Positions 34,162 to 43,052 of a stretch of DNA of 64,000 bases are shown in pieces. Origin of the DNA: Actinophytocola xanthii. GTDB taxonomy: Bacteria; Actinomycetota; Actinomycetes; Mycobacteriales; Pseudonocardiaceae. Under the pieces are notes generated by a model, which worked only from the letters and a program-made list of their open reading frames with translations, was not told where the DNA came from and searched no databases. Position 1 is the first letter of the stretch. Every line of letters begins with the position of its first letter. Location of the stretch: the NCBI RefSeq assembly GCF_001921205.1, contig NZ_MSIE01000060.1:1-64000 (forward strand). The letters run 5' to 3'. The position numbers and the translations under genes are program-made.

Positions 34162-34610
34162 CGGGTCCCCGGTGTCTTGCGGGTGGTGACGTTCATCCGG
34201 TTCCACGCATTGACCGTCAGGATCACCGCGACCAGCTGGGCGAGCTCCTCGTCGGCGAAGTGTTCGGCGGCCTGCTCGTAGACCTCGTCCGGCACCCCGT
34301 CGGGAAGCCGGGTGACGGCCTCGGTCAACGCGAGCGCCGCCCGCTCCCGTCCGGTGTAGACAGAGGCCTCCTCCCACGCGCTGAGCTGGTAGATCCGGTC
34401 CTCGGTCTCGCCGGCCTTGCGGGCGTCGGTGGTGTGGTAGTCGATGCAGTACGCGCAGCGGTTGATCTGCGAGGCCCGGATCTGGACCAGCTCCACCAGC
34501 ACCGGGTCGACACCGCGCCGAGCCGCGGCGTCCAGCGCGAGGACCGCCTTGAAGACCTGCGGCGCGACCGCGGAGAAGTTCATGCGCTCGGGCACCTGGA
34601 ACGTTGTCAT
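34158..34610 (-). CDS. Carboxymuconolactone decarboxylase/AhpD-family protein
   Basis: The 150-residue helical protein carries the AhpD active site 'NRCAYCIDYHTTDARKAGE' with a CxxC pair and downstream His, giving peroxidase or disulfide-reductase activity in relatives. Such YnjA-type proteins often respond to electrophile or peroxide stress. It is the first gene of a two-gene operon with the MFS exporter. The gap to the divergent MocR gene is 47 bases. Confidence 0.9.
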   Translation of the reverse strand: MTTFQVPERMNFSAVAPQVFKAVLALDAAARRGVDPVLVELVQIRASQINRCAYCIDYHTTDARKAGETEDRIYQLSAWEEASVYTGRERAALALTEAVTRLPDGVPDEVYEQAAEHFADEELAQLVAVILTVNAWNRMNVTTRKTPGTR

Positions 34611-34657
34611 GGCAGTGACCCTATGACCGGAAAGGCCCACGGGTATGGTGCATTCCC

Positions 34658-36058
34658 ATGGCAAGTACGTGGGCCAATTCGGCGGACCTGCATCTCGAGC
34701 TCCAGGGTCCGGGAACCCGCCGGGCTCAGCTCATGCACGCGTTGCGGGAGGCCATCCGGTCCGGCCGGCTCGCCCCCGACACCCGGCTGCCGCCCTACCG
34801 CGGCCTCGCCCACGACCTGGGGATCGCCCGCAACACGGTGGCCGCCGCCTACGCGGAGCTCGTCGAGGAAGGCTGGCTGACCGCACGACAGGGCTCCGGA
34901 ACCCGGGTCGCCCGTCGCGCCGTGCCGGCGCCGGCGGACCCGGTGCGACGCCCGAGCGGTCCGCCGCGGCCGGAGCTCCGCCACGACCTGCGGCCCAGCT
35001 CGCCGACCGCCGCCGCCTTCCCGCGCGCGGCCTGGCTCACCTCGGCGCGCCGCGCGCTGACCGCAGCGCCCAGCGAGGCCTTCGGGGTGGGCGACCCGCG
35101 CGGCCGGCCGGAGCTGCGCCGCGCTGTGGCCGAGTACCTGGCTCGGGCGCGAGGCGCGCGCACCGACCCGGACCGGATCGTCATCTGCTCGGGGTTCGCG
35201 CACGGCCTGCGGTTGCTGGCCGAGGTGCTCGACGGTCCTGTCGCGACGGAGTCCTACGGGCTGGACTTCCACCGGGAGTGCCTGCACAGAGGCGGGCTGC
35301 GCACCGTGGCGCTGAGCATCGACGCGCACGGCGCCCGCGTGGACGAGCTGCCGGACACCGGCGCGAGGGCGGTCCTGCTGACCCCCGCGCACCAGTACCC
35401 GACCGGCGGCGCGCTCCACCCGCGGCGCCGGGCGGCGGTGGTCGACTGGGCCCGCTCGACGGGTGCGCTGCTCCTCGAGGACGACTACGACGGCGAGTTC
35501 CGCTACGACCGCGAGCCGGTGGGCGCGGTCCAGGGGCTCGACCCCGAGCGCGTGGTCTACCTCGGCTCGACCAGCAAGAGCCTGTCCCCCGCGTTGCGGC
35601 TCGGATGGCTGGCACTACCGGGGTCGATCATCGACGAGGTCGTCGCCGCCAAGGGGCAGCGGGAGCTGACGGCGGGTGTCGTCGACCAGCTCACCCTCGC
35701 CGACCTGATCGCCCACGGCGCCTACGACCGGCACCTGCGCCGTATGCGGCAGAGCTACCGGCGACGGCGGGACCTCCTCGTCCGCACGCTCGCGAGCCGC
35801 GCGCCGCGGGTCCGGGTGAGCGGCATCGCGGCGGGGCTGCACGCCGTGCTCGAGCTGCCAGCGGGCACCGAGGACGCCGCGCTCGCCGCCGCCCACCGGC
35901 TCGGCATCGCCCTCGACGGGCTGCGCGCCTACCGGCACCCGGACAGCCAAATGCCGGTGCGCGACGGGCTGGTCATCGGCTACGGCACACCGCCCGACCA
36001 CGCCTTCGCCGCGGCACTGGACGCGCTGTGCCTGGCCCTGGCACGGAGCACCGCCTGA
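34658..36058 (+). CDS. MocR-type (GntR-aminotransferase) transcriptional regulator
   Basis: The 466-residue protein joins a GntR winged helix ('LREAIRSGRLAPDTRLPPYR', 'GIARNTVAAAYAELVEEGWL') to a fold-I aminotransferase domain with the PLP lysine in 'YLGSTSKSLSPALRLGW' and 'EDDYDGEFRYD'. Relatives such as PdxR sense pyridoxal phosphate and control vitamin B6 or amino acid genes. It faces the AhpD/MFS operon and probably controls it. ATG 34658 follows a TATGGT -10-like element. Confidence 0.92.
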   Translation: MASTWANSADLHLELQGPGTRRAQLMHALREAIRSGRLAPDTRLPPYRGLAHDLGIARNTVAAAYAELVEEGWLTARQGSGTRVARRAVPAPADPVRRPSGPPRPELRHDLRPSSPTAAAFPRAAWLTSARRALTAAPSEAFGVGDPRGRPELRRAVAEYLARARGARTDPDRIVICSGFAHGLRLLAEVLDGPVATESYGLDFHRECLHRGGLRTVALSIDAHGARVDELPDTGARAVLLTPAHQYPTGGALHPRRRAAVVDWARSTGALLLEDDYDGEFRYDREPVGAVQGLDPERVVYLGSTSKSLSPALRLGWLALPGSIIDEVVAAKGQRELTAGVVDQLTLADLIAHGAYDRHLRRMRQSYRRRRDLLVRTLASRAPRVRVSGIAAGLHAVLELPAGTEDAALAAAHRLGIALDGLRAYRHPDSQMPVRDGLVIGYGTPPDHAFAAALDALCLALARSTA

Positions 36059-36061
36059 GGG

Positions 36062-36691
36062 TCACTGGTGTGGTCCCACATGGATGATCACGAACTTGCC
36101 GCCCTGGAAGTGGCCGACCACGCAGCGGCGGGGGTTCCTGTTCCGGTCGAAGTAGACGGTGAACGAGGTGGACGCCCCGTAGCGTTCGCTGTCGGCCCGG
36201 ACCAGCTCGAAGTTCCCGCGCGGCTGGCCGCGCAGCCAGTCCTCGACCGTGGTGTCCGCGAAGAAGTCGATCGTGACCTCGTCGGGGTTCTCGCCCCCTT
36301 CGAGGTGGCGGTAGAAGCTGTCCGTGCGCTCGAACTGGGGCTCCTCGTCGAAGGCGGCCCAGAACGGGGTCGCTAGGGCCTCGGCGGCCTCCGTGCGCCT
36401 GCGCTCGTCCTCCTGGGCGTCAGCGACGCGCTGCCGGACGCTCTCCGCGGTCCTCTCGCGCACCCTCAGCCCACCCTGGGCGAACAGGCGCGCCGCCGCG
36501 CCACCACGTCCCCCGCGCCGGTTGACCTCGTCGCGCGTCTTCTTCGTCGCCCGCTCGGTCACCTCGGCCTTGACCTCATCCCGCTTGCGCTTCCGGTCGT
36601 CGCCACCCCGGTCGTCGCGACCGCGGTCGTCGCCCCGACGGTCGTCGCCCCCGCCGGGGTTGGTCGAACCGCTCTGCTCGACGCTGGTCAT
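36062..36691 (-). CDS. Hypothetical protein with charged repeats
   Basis: The 209-residue protein starts with Asp/Arg repeats (GDDR/GRDDR units at about residues 15-33), continues with a highly charged helical region ('RKRKRDEVKAEVTERATKK') and ends in a compact beta-rich domain ('STSFTVYFDRNRNPRRCVVG', 'FVIIHVGPHQ'). I do not recognise it. Its start overlaps the upstream stop by four bases, so it is coupled to the next acidic protein. It ends three bases from the convergent mocR gene. Confidence 0.65.
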   Translation of the reverse strand: MTSVEQSGSTNPGGGDDRRGDDRGRDDRGGDDRKRKRDEVKAEVTERATKKTRDEVNRRGGRGGAAARLFAQGGLRVRERTAESVRQRVADAQEDERRRTEAAEALATPFWAAFDEEPQFERTDSFYRHLEGGENPDEVTIDFFADTTVEDWLRGQPRGNFELVRADSERYGASTSFTVYFDRNRNPRRCVVGHFQGGKFVIIHVGPHQ

Positions 36692-37473
36692 TCGGCCATC
36701 TCCTCGGCGATGTTCTGCCGCACGGTGGCGGCGATCTCGGACAGGTCCTCCGCGCTCAGCGCCTCCGCGCCCTCGACCTCCGAGGCGGCCTCGGCGACGA
36801 GCCGCTCGACCAGCGCGTCGACGTCGAGCTCCGCCTCCTCGGCGGGCGTCCCGCCGGAGTCGGGCACCGTGCCGGAGTCGGGCTCGGCGGGGCTCAGCAG
36901 CTCGCCGACAAGGTCGGTCAGCCAGGCGAGCTTGTGGTCGTCGGGGTGGGCGTCCCAGCCGCTCCCCCACCGGGGGTCGAGCTGCTGGCCGAGATAGTGG
37001 CGCCAGTCCGACCCCCAGGCCTGCGCCAGGCGGCCGCCGATCTCGGCGCCCACCCAGGCGAACCGGTCCCCCGAGTCGGGCTCGGCGGTCTCGGCGGCGG
37101 GTTCGGCCGCACCGGTCTCGGCCTGCTGGGCCTCGGCGGCGTCGCCGTAGCGCTGCCAGTACAGCTCCCAGTACGCGCCCGGCAGCTGCGGACGCACCGC
37201 GAGCACCCGTTCCACCGGCGCCAGCCCGTCACCGGCCCACCCCACCGCCTCCAGGAACGCCTCCACCGACGCGGTGTCGAGCGCGCCGGCCCCGTCCCGC
37301 ACCCGCGCGGCGAACCGCGTCAGGTCCTGGTCCTCCTCGCCGGCGGCGTAGGCCGCCTGAAGGAGGTCGAACCAGTAGTCGACCTCCGCGTCGCTGGTCA
37401 ACGGGACAGCCGCGATCAGCTCCGCGGTGTCGTTGTCGACCCCGCTCGGCAACGCGGTGAAGGGAGTGGCCAT
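36688..37473 (-). CDS. Acidic hypothetical protein
   Basis: The 261-residue acidic protein has 'LTSDAEVDYWFDLLQAAYAA' and a Trp-rich centre ('GAYWELYWQRYGD', 'WGSDWRHYLGQQLDPRWGSG'), linked by Glu/Pro-rich segments with 'AEPDSG' repeats. No signal peptide or membrane span is present and I know no family. It is coupled (ATGA) to the basic, repeat-bearing protein downstream; opposite charges suggest the two could form a complex. ATG 37473 has no strong ribosome site. Confidence 0.65.
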   Translation of the reverse strand: MATPFTALPSGVDNDTAELIAAVPLTSDAEVDYWFDLLQAAYAAGEEDQDLTRFAARVRDGAGALDTASVEAFLEAVGWAGDGLAPVERVLAVRPQLPGAYWELYWQRYGDAAEAQQAETGAAEPAAETAEPDSGDRFAWVGAEIGGRLAQAWGSDWRHYLGQQLDPRWGSGWDAHPDDHKLAWLTDLVGELLSPAEPDSGTVPDSGGTPAEEAELDVDALVERLVAEAASEVEGAEALSAEDLSEIAATVRQNIAEEMAE

Positions 37474-37580
37474 GCCACCACAGTCCCCCGACCGGCACGC
37501 GGGTGATGCCGCCGCAGGGGTGGGACCGCGGCTGCCGATCCCGTCACGAAGAACCGCCCGAAGGTGCCGGGAGCCCGGCC

Positions 37581-37651
37581 TTGACCGCGCTCGAGCGGCG
37601 CTCGTATGGTCAGTGTTCCACTGTACGAGCATCGTGCCGTGTCACGGCACG
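37581..37651 (+). promoter_or_regulatory. Promoter with layered dyads for the CoA-transferase operon
   Basis: TTGACC (37581-37586) and TATGGT (37605-37610) are 18 bases apart. Dyads cover the expected start: GCTCGTA (37600-37606)/TACGAGC (37624-37630) enclosing CAGTG-TTC-CACTG (37611-37623). A 19-base palindrome, CGTGCCGTG-T-CACGGCACG (37633-37651), follows just before the ribosome site. The nearby IclR-type regulator is a candidate binder; the palindrome could instead act as an RNA hairpin. Confidence 0.6.
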
Positions 37652-37665
37652 TGGCAGGGGACGCG

Positions 37666-38859
37666 ATGACGCTGGCGCTGGAGCACCTGACGATCGTCGA
37701 CCTGAGCCAGGTGATGGCCGGGCCCTTCTGCTGCCAGCTGCTCGGGGACCTCGGCGCCGACGTGATCAAGGTCGAGCCGGTCGACCGTGGAGACGCGACC
37801 AGGGAGGCCACCGGCCACCGGCTGCCCAACGGCGAGAGCGCGGCCTTCGTGGCGGTGAACCGGAACAAGCGGAGCATCGCCATCGACCTGCGCACCCCCG
37901 GCGGGCTGGCCGCCTTCCACCGGCTCGTCCGCACCGCCGACGTGGTGGTGGAGAGCTTCCGGCCGGGCGTCGCGGCCCGCCTCGGGATCGACTATCCCTC
38001 GCTGCGCGAGGTCAACGAGCGGATCGTCTACGCCTCGATCTCCGGGTTCGGCCAGACCGGTCCGTACGCGCACCGGCCGGGCTACGACCTGATCGCCCAG
38101 GCCATGTCCGGGATCATGAGCGTGACCGGGGAGCCGACCGGGGCACCGGTCAAGTCCGGCGTCCCCGTCGCGGACCTGTCCGCCGGGCTGCTGTGCGCGG
38201 TGGGCATCCTCAGCGCCTGTCTGGCGCGCACGGTCACCGGCCGCGGCCAGGCCGTGGACACCTCCCTCTACGACGCGGCGCTCGCCATGTCGGTGTGGGA
38301 GACAGCCGAGCTGTGGGCGACCGGCCGGGCGCCGGGGCGGCTCGGCTCCGCGCACCGGGTCAACGCGCCCTACGAGGCGTTCCCCACCCGCGACAGCCAC
38401 CTCACGATCGGCGCCAACAACGCCCGCCTGTGGCAGCGGCTCTGCGTCGCGCTCGACCGGCCGGACCTGCTCGAGGACCCGCGGTTCGCCACCAACACCG
38501 ACCGGGTGCGCAACCGCGACCAGCTCTCCGGCGAGCTCGGCGCGACGCTGGCCGAGCGCGACACCGACGAGTGGGTCGAGCTGCTGCTGGCAGCGGGTGT
38601 GCCGGCCGGACCGATCCGGGACTACGCCCAGTCCTGTTCGGACCCGCACACCCTGGCCAGGGAGATGGTGGTGGAGATGGACCACCCCGCGGAGGGCACG
38701 GTGCGCGCGCTCGGCATCCCGGTCAAGCTCAGCGAGAACGCCGGCGCGATCCGTCGGGTGCCGCCGGCCCTGGGCGAGCACACCGACGAGATCCTCGGTG
38801 CGGTGGGCTACTCGGAGGCCGACATCGAGGCGCTGCGGGCGAACGGAGCCGTGCGATGA
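37666..38859 (+). CDS. CaiB/BaiF-family CoA-transferase
   Basis: The 397-residue class III CoA-transferase moves CoA between organic acids. It shows 'VDLSQVMAGPFCCQLLGDLGADVIKVE' (in two pieces: active-site region at residues 11-37), 'ESFRPGVAARLGIDY', 'ASISGFGQTGPYAHRPGYDL' and the catalytic Asp in 'VADLSAGLL'. AGGGGA lies five bases before ATG 37666. It is coupled to a crotonase gene (ATGA), suggesting activation of an acid to its CoA ester followed by hydration or a lyase step. Confidence 0.93.
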   Translation: MTLALEHLTIVDLSQVMAGPFCCQLLGDLGADVIKVEPVDRGDATREATGHRLPNGESAAFVAVNRNKRSIAIDLRTPGGLAAFHRLVRTADVVVESFRPGVAARLGIDYPSLREVNERIVYASISGFGQTGPYAHRPGYDLIAQAMSGIMSVTGEPTGAPVKSGVPVADLSAGLLCAVGILSACLARTVTGRGQAVDTSLYDAALAMSVWETAELWATGRAPGRLGSAHRVNAPYEAFPTRDSHLTIGANNARLWQRLCVALDRPDLLEDPRFATNTDRVRNRDQLSGELGATLAERDTDEWVELLLAAGVPAGPIRDYAQSCSDPHTLAREMVVEMDHPAEGTVRALGIPVKLSENAGAIRRVPPALGEHTDEILGAVGYSEADIEALRANGAVR

Positions 38860-39623
38860 GCGTCGAGGTCAGCGTCGAGGGAGCGGTCGCGACGGCCACG
38901 GTGAACCGGCCGTCCGCGCGCAACGCGATGACGATGCCCATGTACGAGGCGCTGGCCGACTTCTGCGCCGCGGTCGACGAGAACCCCGAGGTGCGGGTCG
39001 CCGTCCTACGCGGCGCCGGGGGCACGGCGTTCGTCTCCGGCACCGACATCAACCACTTCCGGGGCTTCGAGGGCGCGGAGGACGGTCTGGACTACGAGCG
39101 CCGGGTCGAGTCGGTGCTGGCACGGATCGAGCGGGTCCGGGTGCCGACGGTCGCGGTCGTCGAGGGCTACGCGACCGGTGGCGGGCTGTCCATCGCGGCG
39201 GCGTGCGACCTGCGGATCTGCACCCCGGCGGCGCGGTTCGGCCTGCCGATCGCCCGCACGCTGGGCAACTGCGTGTCGATGCCGACCTACGCCCGGCTGG
39301 TGCACCTGCTCGGCGCCACCCGCACCACCCACCTGATCTTCACGGCCGGTTTCGTGGACGCCGAGGAGGCCGTCCGGATCGGACTGGCCGGCGAGCTGGT
39401 CGCCGACGAGGACCTCGAGCCGCGGCTGGCCGAGCTGTGCGAGCAGCTCGCCGGGCACGCACCGCTGACCATGCGCGCCACCAAGACCGCGCTGCGTCGG
39501 CTGCGTGAGCACGCGCTGCCGGCCGACGACGACCTGATCTCGCTGTGCTACGGCAGCGACGACTTCCGCGAGGGCGTCAGCGCCTTCCTCGACAAGCGCC
39601 GGTCCCGGTGGCGTGGCCGGTGA
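38856..39623 (+). CDS. Enoyl-CoA hydratase/isomerase (crotonase) family protein
   Basis: The 255-residue protein has the crotonase oxyanion segments 'FVSGTDINHFRGFEG' and 'EGYATGGGLSIAAACDLRIC', and 'FGLPIARTLGNCVSMPTYARLV'. The glutamates that hydrate enoyl-CoA in classical members are not evident (the segment after GGG reads Leu-Ser; the later one Leu-Gly-Asn), so the reaction may differ. It is the second gene of the CoA-transferase operon and convergent with an iclR gene. Confidence 0.88.
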   Translation: MSVEVSVEGAVATATVNRPSARNAMTMPMYEALADFCAAVDENPEVRVAVLRGAGGTAFVSGTDINHFRGFEGAEDGLDYERRVESVLARIERVRVPTVAVVEGYATGGGLSIAAACDLRICTPAARFGLPIARTLGNCVSMPTYARLVHLLGATRTTHLIFTAGFVDAEEAVRIGLAGELVADEDLEPRLAELCEQLAGHAPLTMRATKTALRRLREHALPADDDLISLCYGSDDFREGVSAFLDKRRSRWRGR

Positions 39624-39643
39624 GCGGGACGCGGTGCGACGCC

Positions 39644-40402
39644 TCAGGAGCCCGGTGGCCGCCGGTAGCCGAGCGTCGCACTGATCCGCCTGGCCGCCTG
39701 CCGCACCAGCGCACCGTAGGACTCGCGCTGCCGCTCGGACATCCGGCTCCCCGGTGCCGACACCGACAGGCTCGCCGAGGCAACACCGCTCTGGTCGAAG
39801 ATCGCCGAGGCGACGGCGGAGATGTCGGTTCGCCACTCGCCCACGTTCGTGGCGAAACCCCGTTCGCGCACCCGTTCCAGCTCGGCGAGGAACTCCTCCC
39901 AGTCCACGATGGTCCGCTCGGTGTGGCGCTCGAGCCGGTCGCCAAGGATTGTCCGGACCTCCTCGGGCGTGCGGTGGGCCAGGATCGCCTTGCCGTTGGA
40001 CGAGCCGTGCAGCGGCACCGCGCTGCCGAGCTCGATCACCGCGCGGACCGGGTGCTCGGTCTCCACCTTGTCGATCAGCACCGCGTGGTCCCCGCGCAAC
40101 ACCATCAGGTGCGCCGTCTCGCCGGTCTCGCGGCGCAGCTCGCGCATCACCGGCAGGGCCGCGTCCCGGACCCCGATGTCGGCGACCGCGCGCTGTCCGA
40201 TATGGAGGGCGTGCGGGGAGAGCACCCACCGGGTGGTCTCCCCGCCGTCCGGGTAGATCCACCCGGCGGTCCACAGTGTCTGCAGCGCCCGCTGGACGGA
40301 GCTTTTCGGCATGCCCAGCCGGCGGGACAGCTCGCCCACTCCCGCCGGCTGCGCGTACGCCACCTCCTCGAGAACCCGGAAAGCCGCGAGAACCGTGCGC
40401 AT
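39644..40402 (-). CDS. IclR-family transcriptional regulator
   Basis: The 252-residue protein has an N-terminal winged helix ('AGVGELSRRLGMPKSSVQRALQTL') and a C-terminal IclR effector domain ('VPLHGSSNGKAILAH', 'ERGFATNVGEWRTDISAVAS'). Effectors of this family are often carboxylates. ATG 40402 is used; GTG 40414 in frame would add four residues and the purine-rich stretch there does not decide. Lying between the CoA-transferase operon and the permease, it probably controls the whole catabolic region. Confidence 0.92.
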   Translation of the reverse strand: MRTVLAAFRVLEEVAYAQPAGVGELSRRLGMPKSSVQRALQTLWTAGWIYPDGGETTRWVLSPHALHIGQRAVADIGVRDAALPVMRELRRETGETAHLMVLRGDHAVLIDKVETEHPVRAVIELGSAVPLHGSSNGKAILAHRTPEEVRTILGDRLERHTERTIVDWEEFLAELERVRERGFATNVGEWRTDISAVASAIFDQSGVASASLSVSAPGSRMSERQRESYGALVRQAARRISATLGYRRPPGS

Positions 40403-40438
40403 CCCCTCACCCACTCCCCCAGTGTAGGCAGATCGCGA

Positions 40439-41782
40439 CTACAGCCAGCCCGGCAACACGAAGATCATCCAGGCCAGCACCGGCGCGACGATGATCATGG
40501 ACATGCCCCAGATCATCAGGCCGCGGAACACCCGGTCCCGGACGTCCTCCGGCGTGCTCGCCACGGTGAGCGCGCCGCTGGTCGAGAACGGCGAGGAGTC
40601 GACCACCGACGAGGAGATCGCCAGCGCCACGATCAGGCCCACCGCACCCACCTGACCGGTCAGCAGGAACGGCACGGCGAGCGGGATCAGCGCGCCGAGT
40701 ATCCCCGTCGTGGACGCGAACGCGGACACGGCGGCACCGATCAGGCAGATCACGAACGCGGCGAGCAGCGGGACACCGATGTCGGCGACGCTGTCGCCGA
40801 GCATGTCGATCGTGCCCTGGCGTTCGAGCAGCGCCACGTAGGTCACCACACCGCAGATCAGCAGCACGGTCGGCCAGGCGACCTGCGCCACGCCCGCCTT
40901 GGTCTCGCGCGGGAACAGCACGCAGATGACCGTGGCGATGCTCAGGGCGAGCAGGCCCACGTCGATGTCGAACGCGAGTGCGCCGGCCACCAGCACGACC
41001 AGGCCGGTGAGGGTGACCACCCGCTGGGCGTTGAGCGTGGTGACCTCGACTGCCGCCGGGGCCGTCCGGGTGGCGGTCGCGGCCCCACCGCCGCCGGTGC
41101 TCTCCGGCCGGACGTCGACTTCGGGTTCGGCCTCCGGCGCGGGCGCCGAGTCGTCCGTGCCGTCCTCCGCCCGCCGGTGGAGCAGGTCCCGACCGCCGAA
41201 CAGCACGAACACCACGAGGCTGAGCAGCACGTTGAACAGGAAGGAGCCCAGCCACAGCAGGGCCGGGTTGCCCGGCAGGTCGCTGCGCTCGACCACGCCA
41301 TTGGTGATGACGCCGAAGACGCCGATCGGCGAGAAGCCGCCGGCGCTGCCGCCGTTGATGATGAGCAGCCCCATGAGCATCGGGTTGATCCGGTGGCGCA
41401 CGGCGAAGGTCATGCCCACCGGCGCCATGATCGCCACCGCACCCGGTACCACCGCGCCGACCGAGGTCAGCAGTCCGGTGACCAGGAACATGACCCACGG
41501 GATGAGCGCGATACGTCCGCGCACAGCGCGGACTCCCATGTGGATGAGCCAGTCCACGGTGCCGTTGGCCTTGGCGATGGCGAACAACAGCGTGACACCG
41601 ACGAGTACGACGAACAGATCACCGGGGAAGCCGGAGAACAGGTCGTCCTCGCTTTCCCCGAATACGAGCGTACCGAGCAGAAATGCACCGAGAAATGCGA
41701 TCGCACCCATGTTCACGGAACGCAGGGTGGCTAACAGGACGATGAGGACCAGGACGACTATCGAGACTATTTGTCCAGCCAT
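40439..41782 (-). CDS. Carboxylate permease, SLC13/MatC-like
   Basis: The 447-residue membrane protein has about 11 spans in two halves joined by an acidic, Pro-rich cytoplasmic loop (about residues 205-255, 'APAPEAEPEVDVRPES'). Each half ends with a small-residue re-entrant motif ('INGGSAGGFSPIGVFG' and 'SSSVVDSSPFSTSGAL'), as in dicarboxylate carriers such as MatC and the SLC13/ion-transporter superfamily. GGGAG lies six bases before ATG 41782. It probably brings in the acid that the neighbouring enzymes consume. Confidence 0.88.
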   Translation of the reverse strand: MAGQIVSIVVLVLIVLLATLRSVNMGAIAFLGAFLLGTLVFGESEDDLFSGFPGDLFVVLVGVTLLFAIAKANGTVDWLIHMGVRAVRGRIALIPWVMFLVTGLLTSVGAVVPGAVAIMAPVGMTFAVRHRINPMLMGLLIINGGSAGGFSPIGVFGVITNGVVERSDLPGNPALLWLGSFLFNVLLSLVVFVLFGGRDLLHRRAEDGTDDSAPAPEAEPEVDVRPESTGGGGAATATRTAPAAVEVTTLNAQRVVTLTGLVVLVAGALAFDIDVGLLALSIATVICVLFPRETKAGVAQVAWPTVLLICGVVTYVALLERQGTIDMLGDSVADIGVPLLAAFVICLIGAAVSAFASTTGILGALIPLAVPFLLTGQVGAVGLIVALAISSSVVDSSPFSTSGALTVASTPEDVRDRVFRGLMIWGMSMIIVAPVLAWMIFVLPGWL

Positions 41783-41885
41783 ATAGGACTCCCCGAGAGA
41801 CAACGGCGACTCGCGAGAACGGAGGAAGTATGACCTGAAACACAAATTGCAGTCAATAGTTCACGATCACCGACAGGAGTTGGCG

Positions 41886-43052
41886 ATGCCATACCCGGCC
41901 GGACGACATTTCCTGCAAATTCCCGGTCCGACGAATGTGCCGGACCGGGTCCTGCGCGCGATTTCCGCGCCGACCATCGACCACAGAGGACCGGAGTTCG
42001 CGGAGCTCGCCCGGGAGGTGCTGAGCGCGCTCGGGCCCGTGTTCGGCACCGCGGGCCCGGTGGTGGTCTACCCGTCCTCGGGTACCGGCGCGTGGGAGGC
42101 GGCGCTGGTCAACACGCTCAGCCCCGGTGACCGCGTACTGGCCTTCGAGACCGGCCACTTCGCGACCCTGTGGCGGGAGCTCGCGGAGAAGCTCGGCCTG
42201 GTGGTGGACTTCGTGCCGGGTGACTGGCGCCACGGTGTCGACCCGGCCGCGGTGGCCGAGCGCCTCGAGCGGGACACCGGGCACTCGGTGCGCGCGGTGT
42301 GCGTGGTGCACAACGAGACCTCAACCGGCGTGACCAGCCGGGTCCCGGAGGTGCGGCGGGCGCTCGATGAGACCGGACACCCGGCGCTGCTGCTCGTCGA
42401 TACCGTGTCCTCCCTCGGCTCGATCGACTACCGGCACGACGAGTGGGGCGTGGACGTCACGATCTCCTGCTCCCAGAAGGGGTTGATGCTCCCGCCCGGG
42501 CTCGGGTTCAACGCGGTCAGCGAGAAGGCGCTGCGCGCGGCCGACTCGGCGACACTGCCCCGCTCCTACTGGGACTGGCGACCGATCCTGACCGCGAACG
42601 AGCGCGGCTTCTTTCCGTACACGCCTCCGACCAACCTGTTGTACGGGCTGGTCGAGAGCGTGGCGATGCTGCGCGAGGAAGGGCTCGACCAGGTGTTCCA
42701 ACGGCACCGTCGCCACGCCGCGGCCACCCGGGCGGCTGTTCGCGGCTGGGGGCTGGAGGTGCTCTGCCTCGACGAGCGTGAGCACTCCGCCTCGCTCACC
42801 GCGGTCCTGGTCCCCGAGGGGCACGACGCCGACAAGCTCCGCGAGCTGATCCTGGACCGCTTCAACATGTCGCTGGGCACGGGCCTGGGCCGGCTGGCCG
42901 GCCGGGTGTTCCGCATCGGCCATCTCGGCGACCTCAACGACCTCTCGCTGGCCGGCACCCTGTCCGGCGTCCAGATGGGACTCCAGCTGGCAGGCGTGCC
43001 GATCGACAGCGGCGGCATCACCGCCGCCCTGCGGGTCCTGGAGGAGGCATGA
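41886..43052 (+). CDS. Class V aminotransferase, serine/alanine-glyoxylate type
   Basis: The 388-residue PLP enzyme matches serine-glyoxylate/alanine-glyoxylate aminotransferases: 'QIPGPTNVPDRVLRAI', 'YPSSGTGAWEAALVN', 'VHNETSTGV', 'LLVDTVSSLGSID', the PLP lysine in 'SCSQKGLMLPPGLG' and 'YTPPTNLLYGL'. CAGGAG precedes ATG 41886 by six bases. Its stop overlaps the next oxidase gene. The pair suggests 2-hydroxyacid oxidation to a 2-oxo acid (glyoxylate-like) followed by amination. Confidence 0.92.
   Translation: MPYPAGRHFLQIPGPTNVPDRVLRAISAPTIDHRGPEFAELAREVLSALGPVFGTAGPVVVYPSSGTGAWEAALVNTLSPGDRVLAFETGHFATLWRELAEKLGLVVDFVPGDWRHGVDPAAVAERLERDTGHSVRAVCVVHNETSTGVTSRVPEVRRALDETGHPALLLVDTVSSLGSIDYRHDEWGVDVTISCSQKGLMLPPGLGFNAVSEKALRAADSATLPRSYWDWRPILTANERGFFPYTPPTNLLYGLVESVAMLREEGLDQVFQRHRRHAAATRAAVRGWGLEVLCLDEREHSASLTAVLVPEGHDADKLRELILDRFNMSLGTGLGRLAGRVFRIGHLGDLNDLSLAGTLSGVQMGLQLAGVPIDSGGITAALRVLEEA

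Noticed and set aside
36595-36660. Repeated CGGTCGTCGC units resembling a tandem repeat
   Set aside because: They encode the Asp/Arg repeats in the N-terminus of the 36062-36691 protein and are not a separate element.
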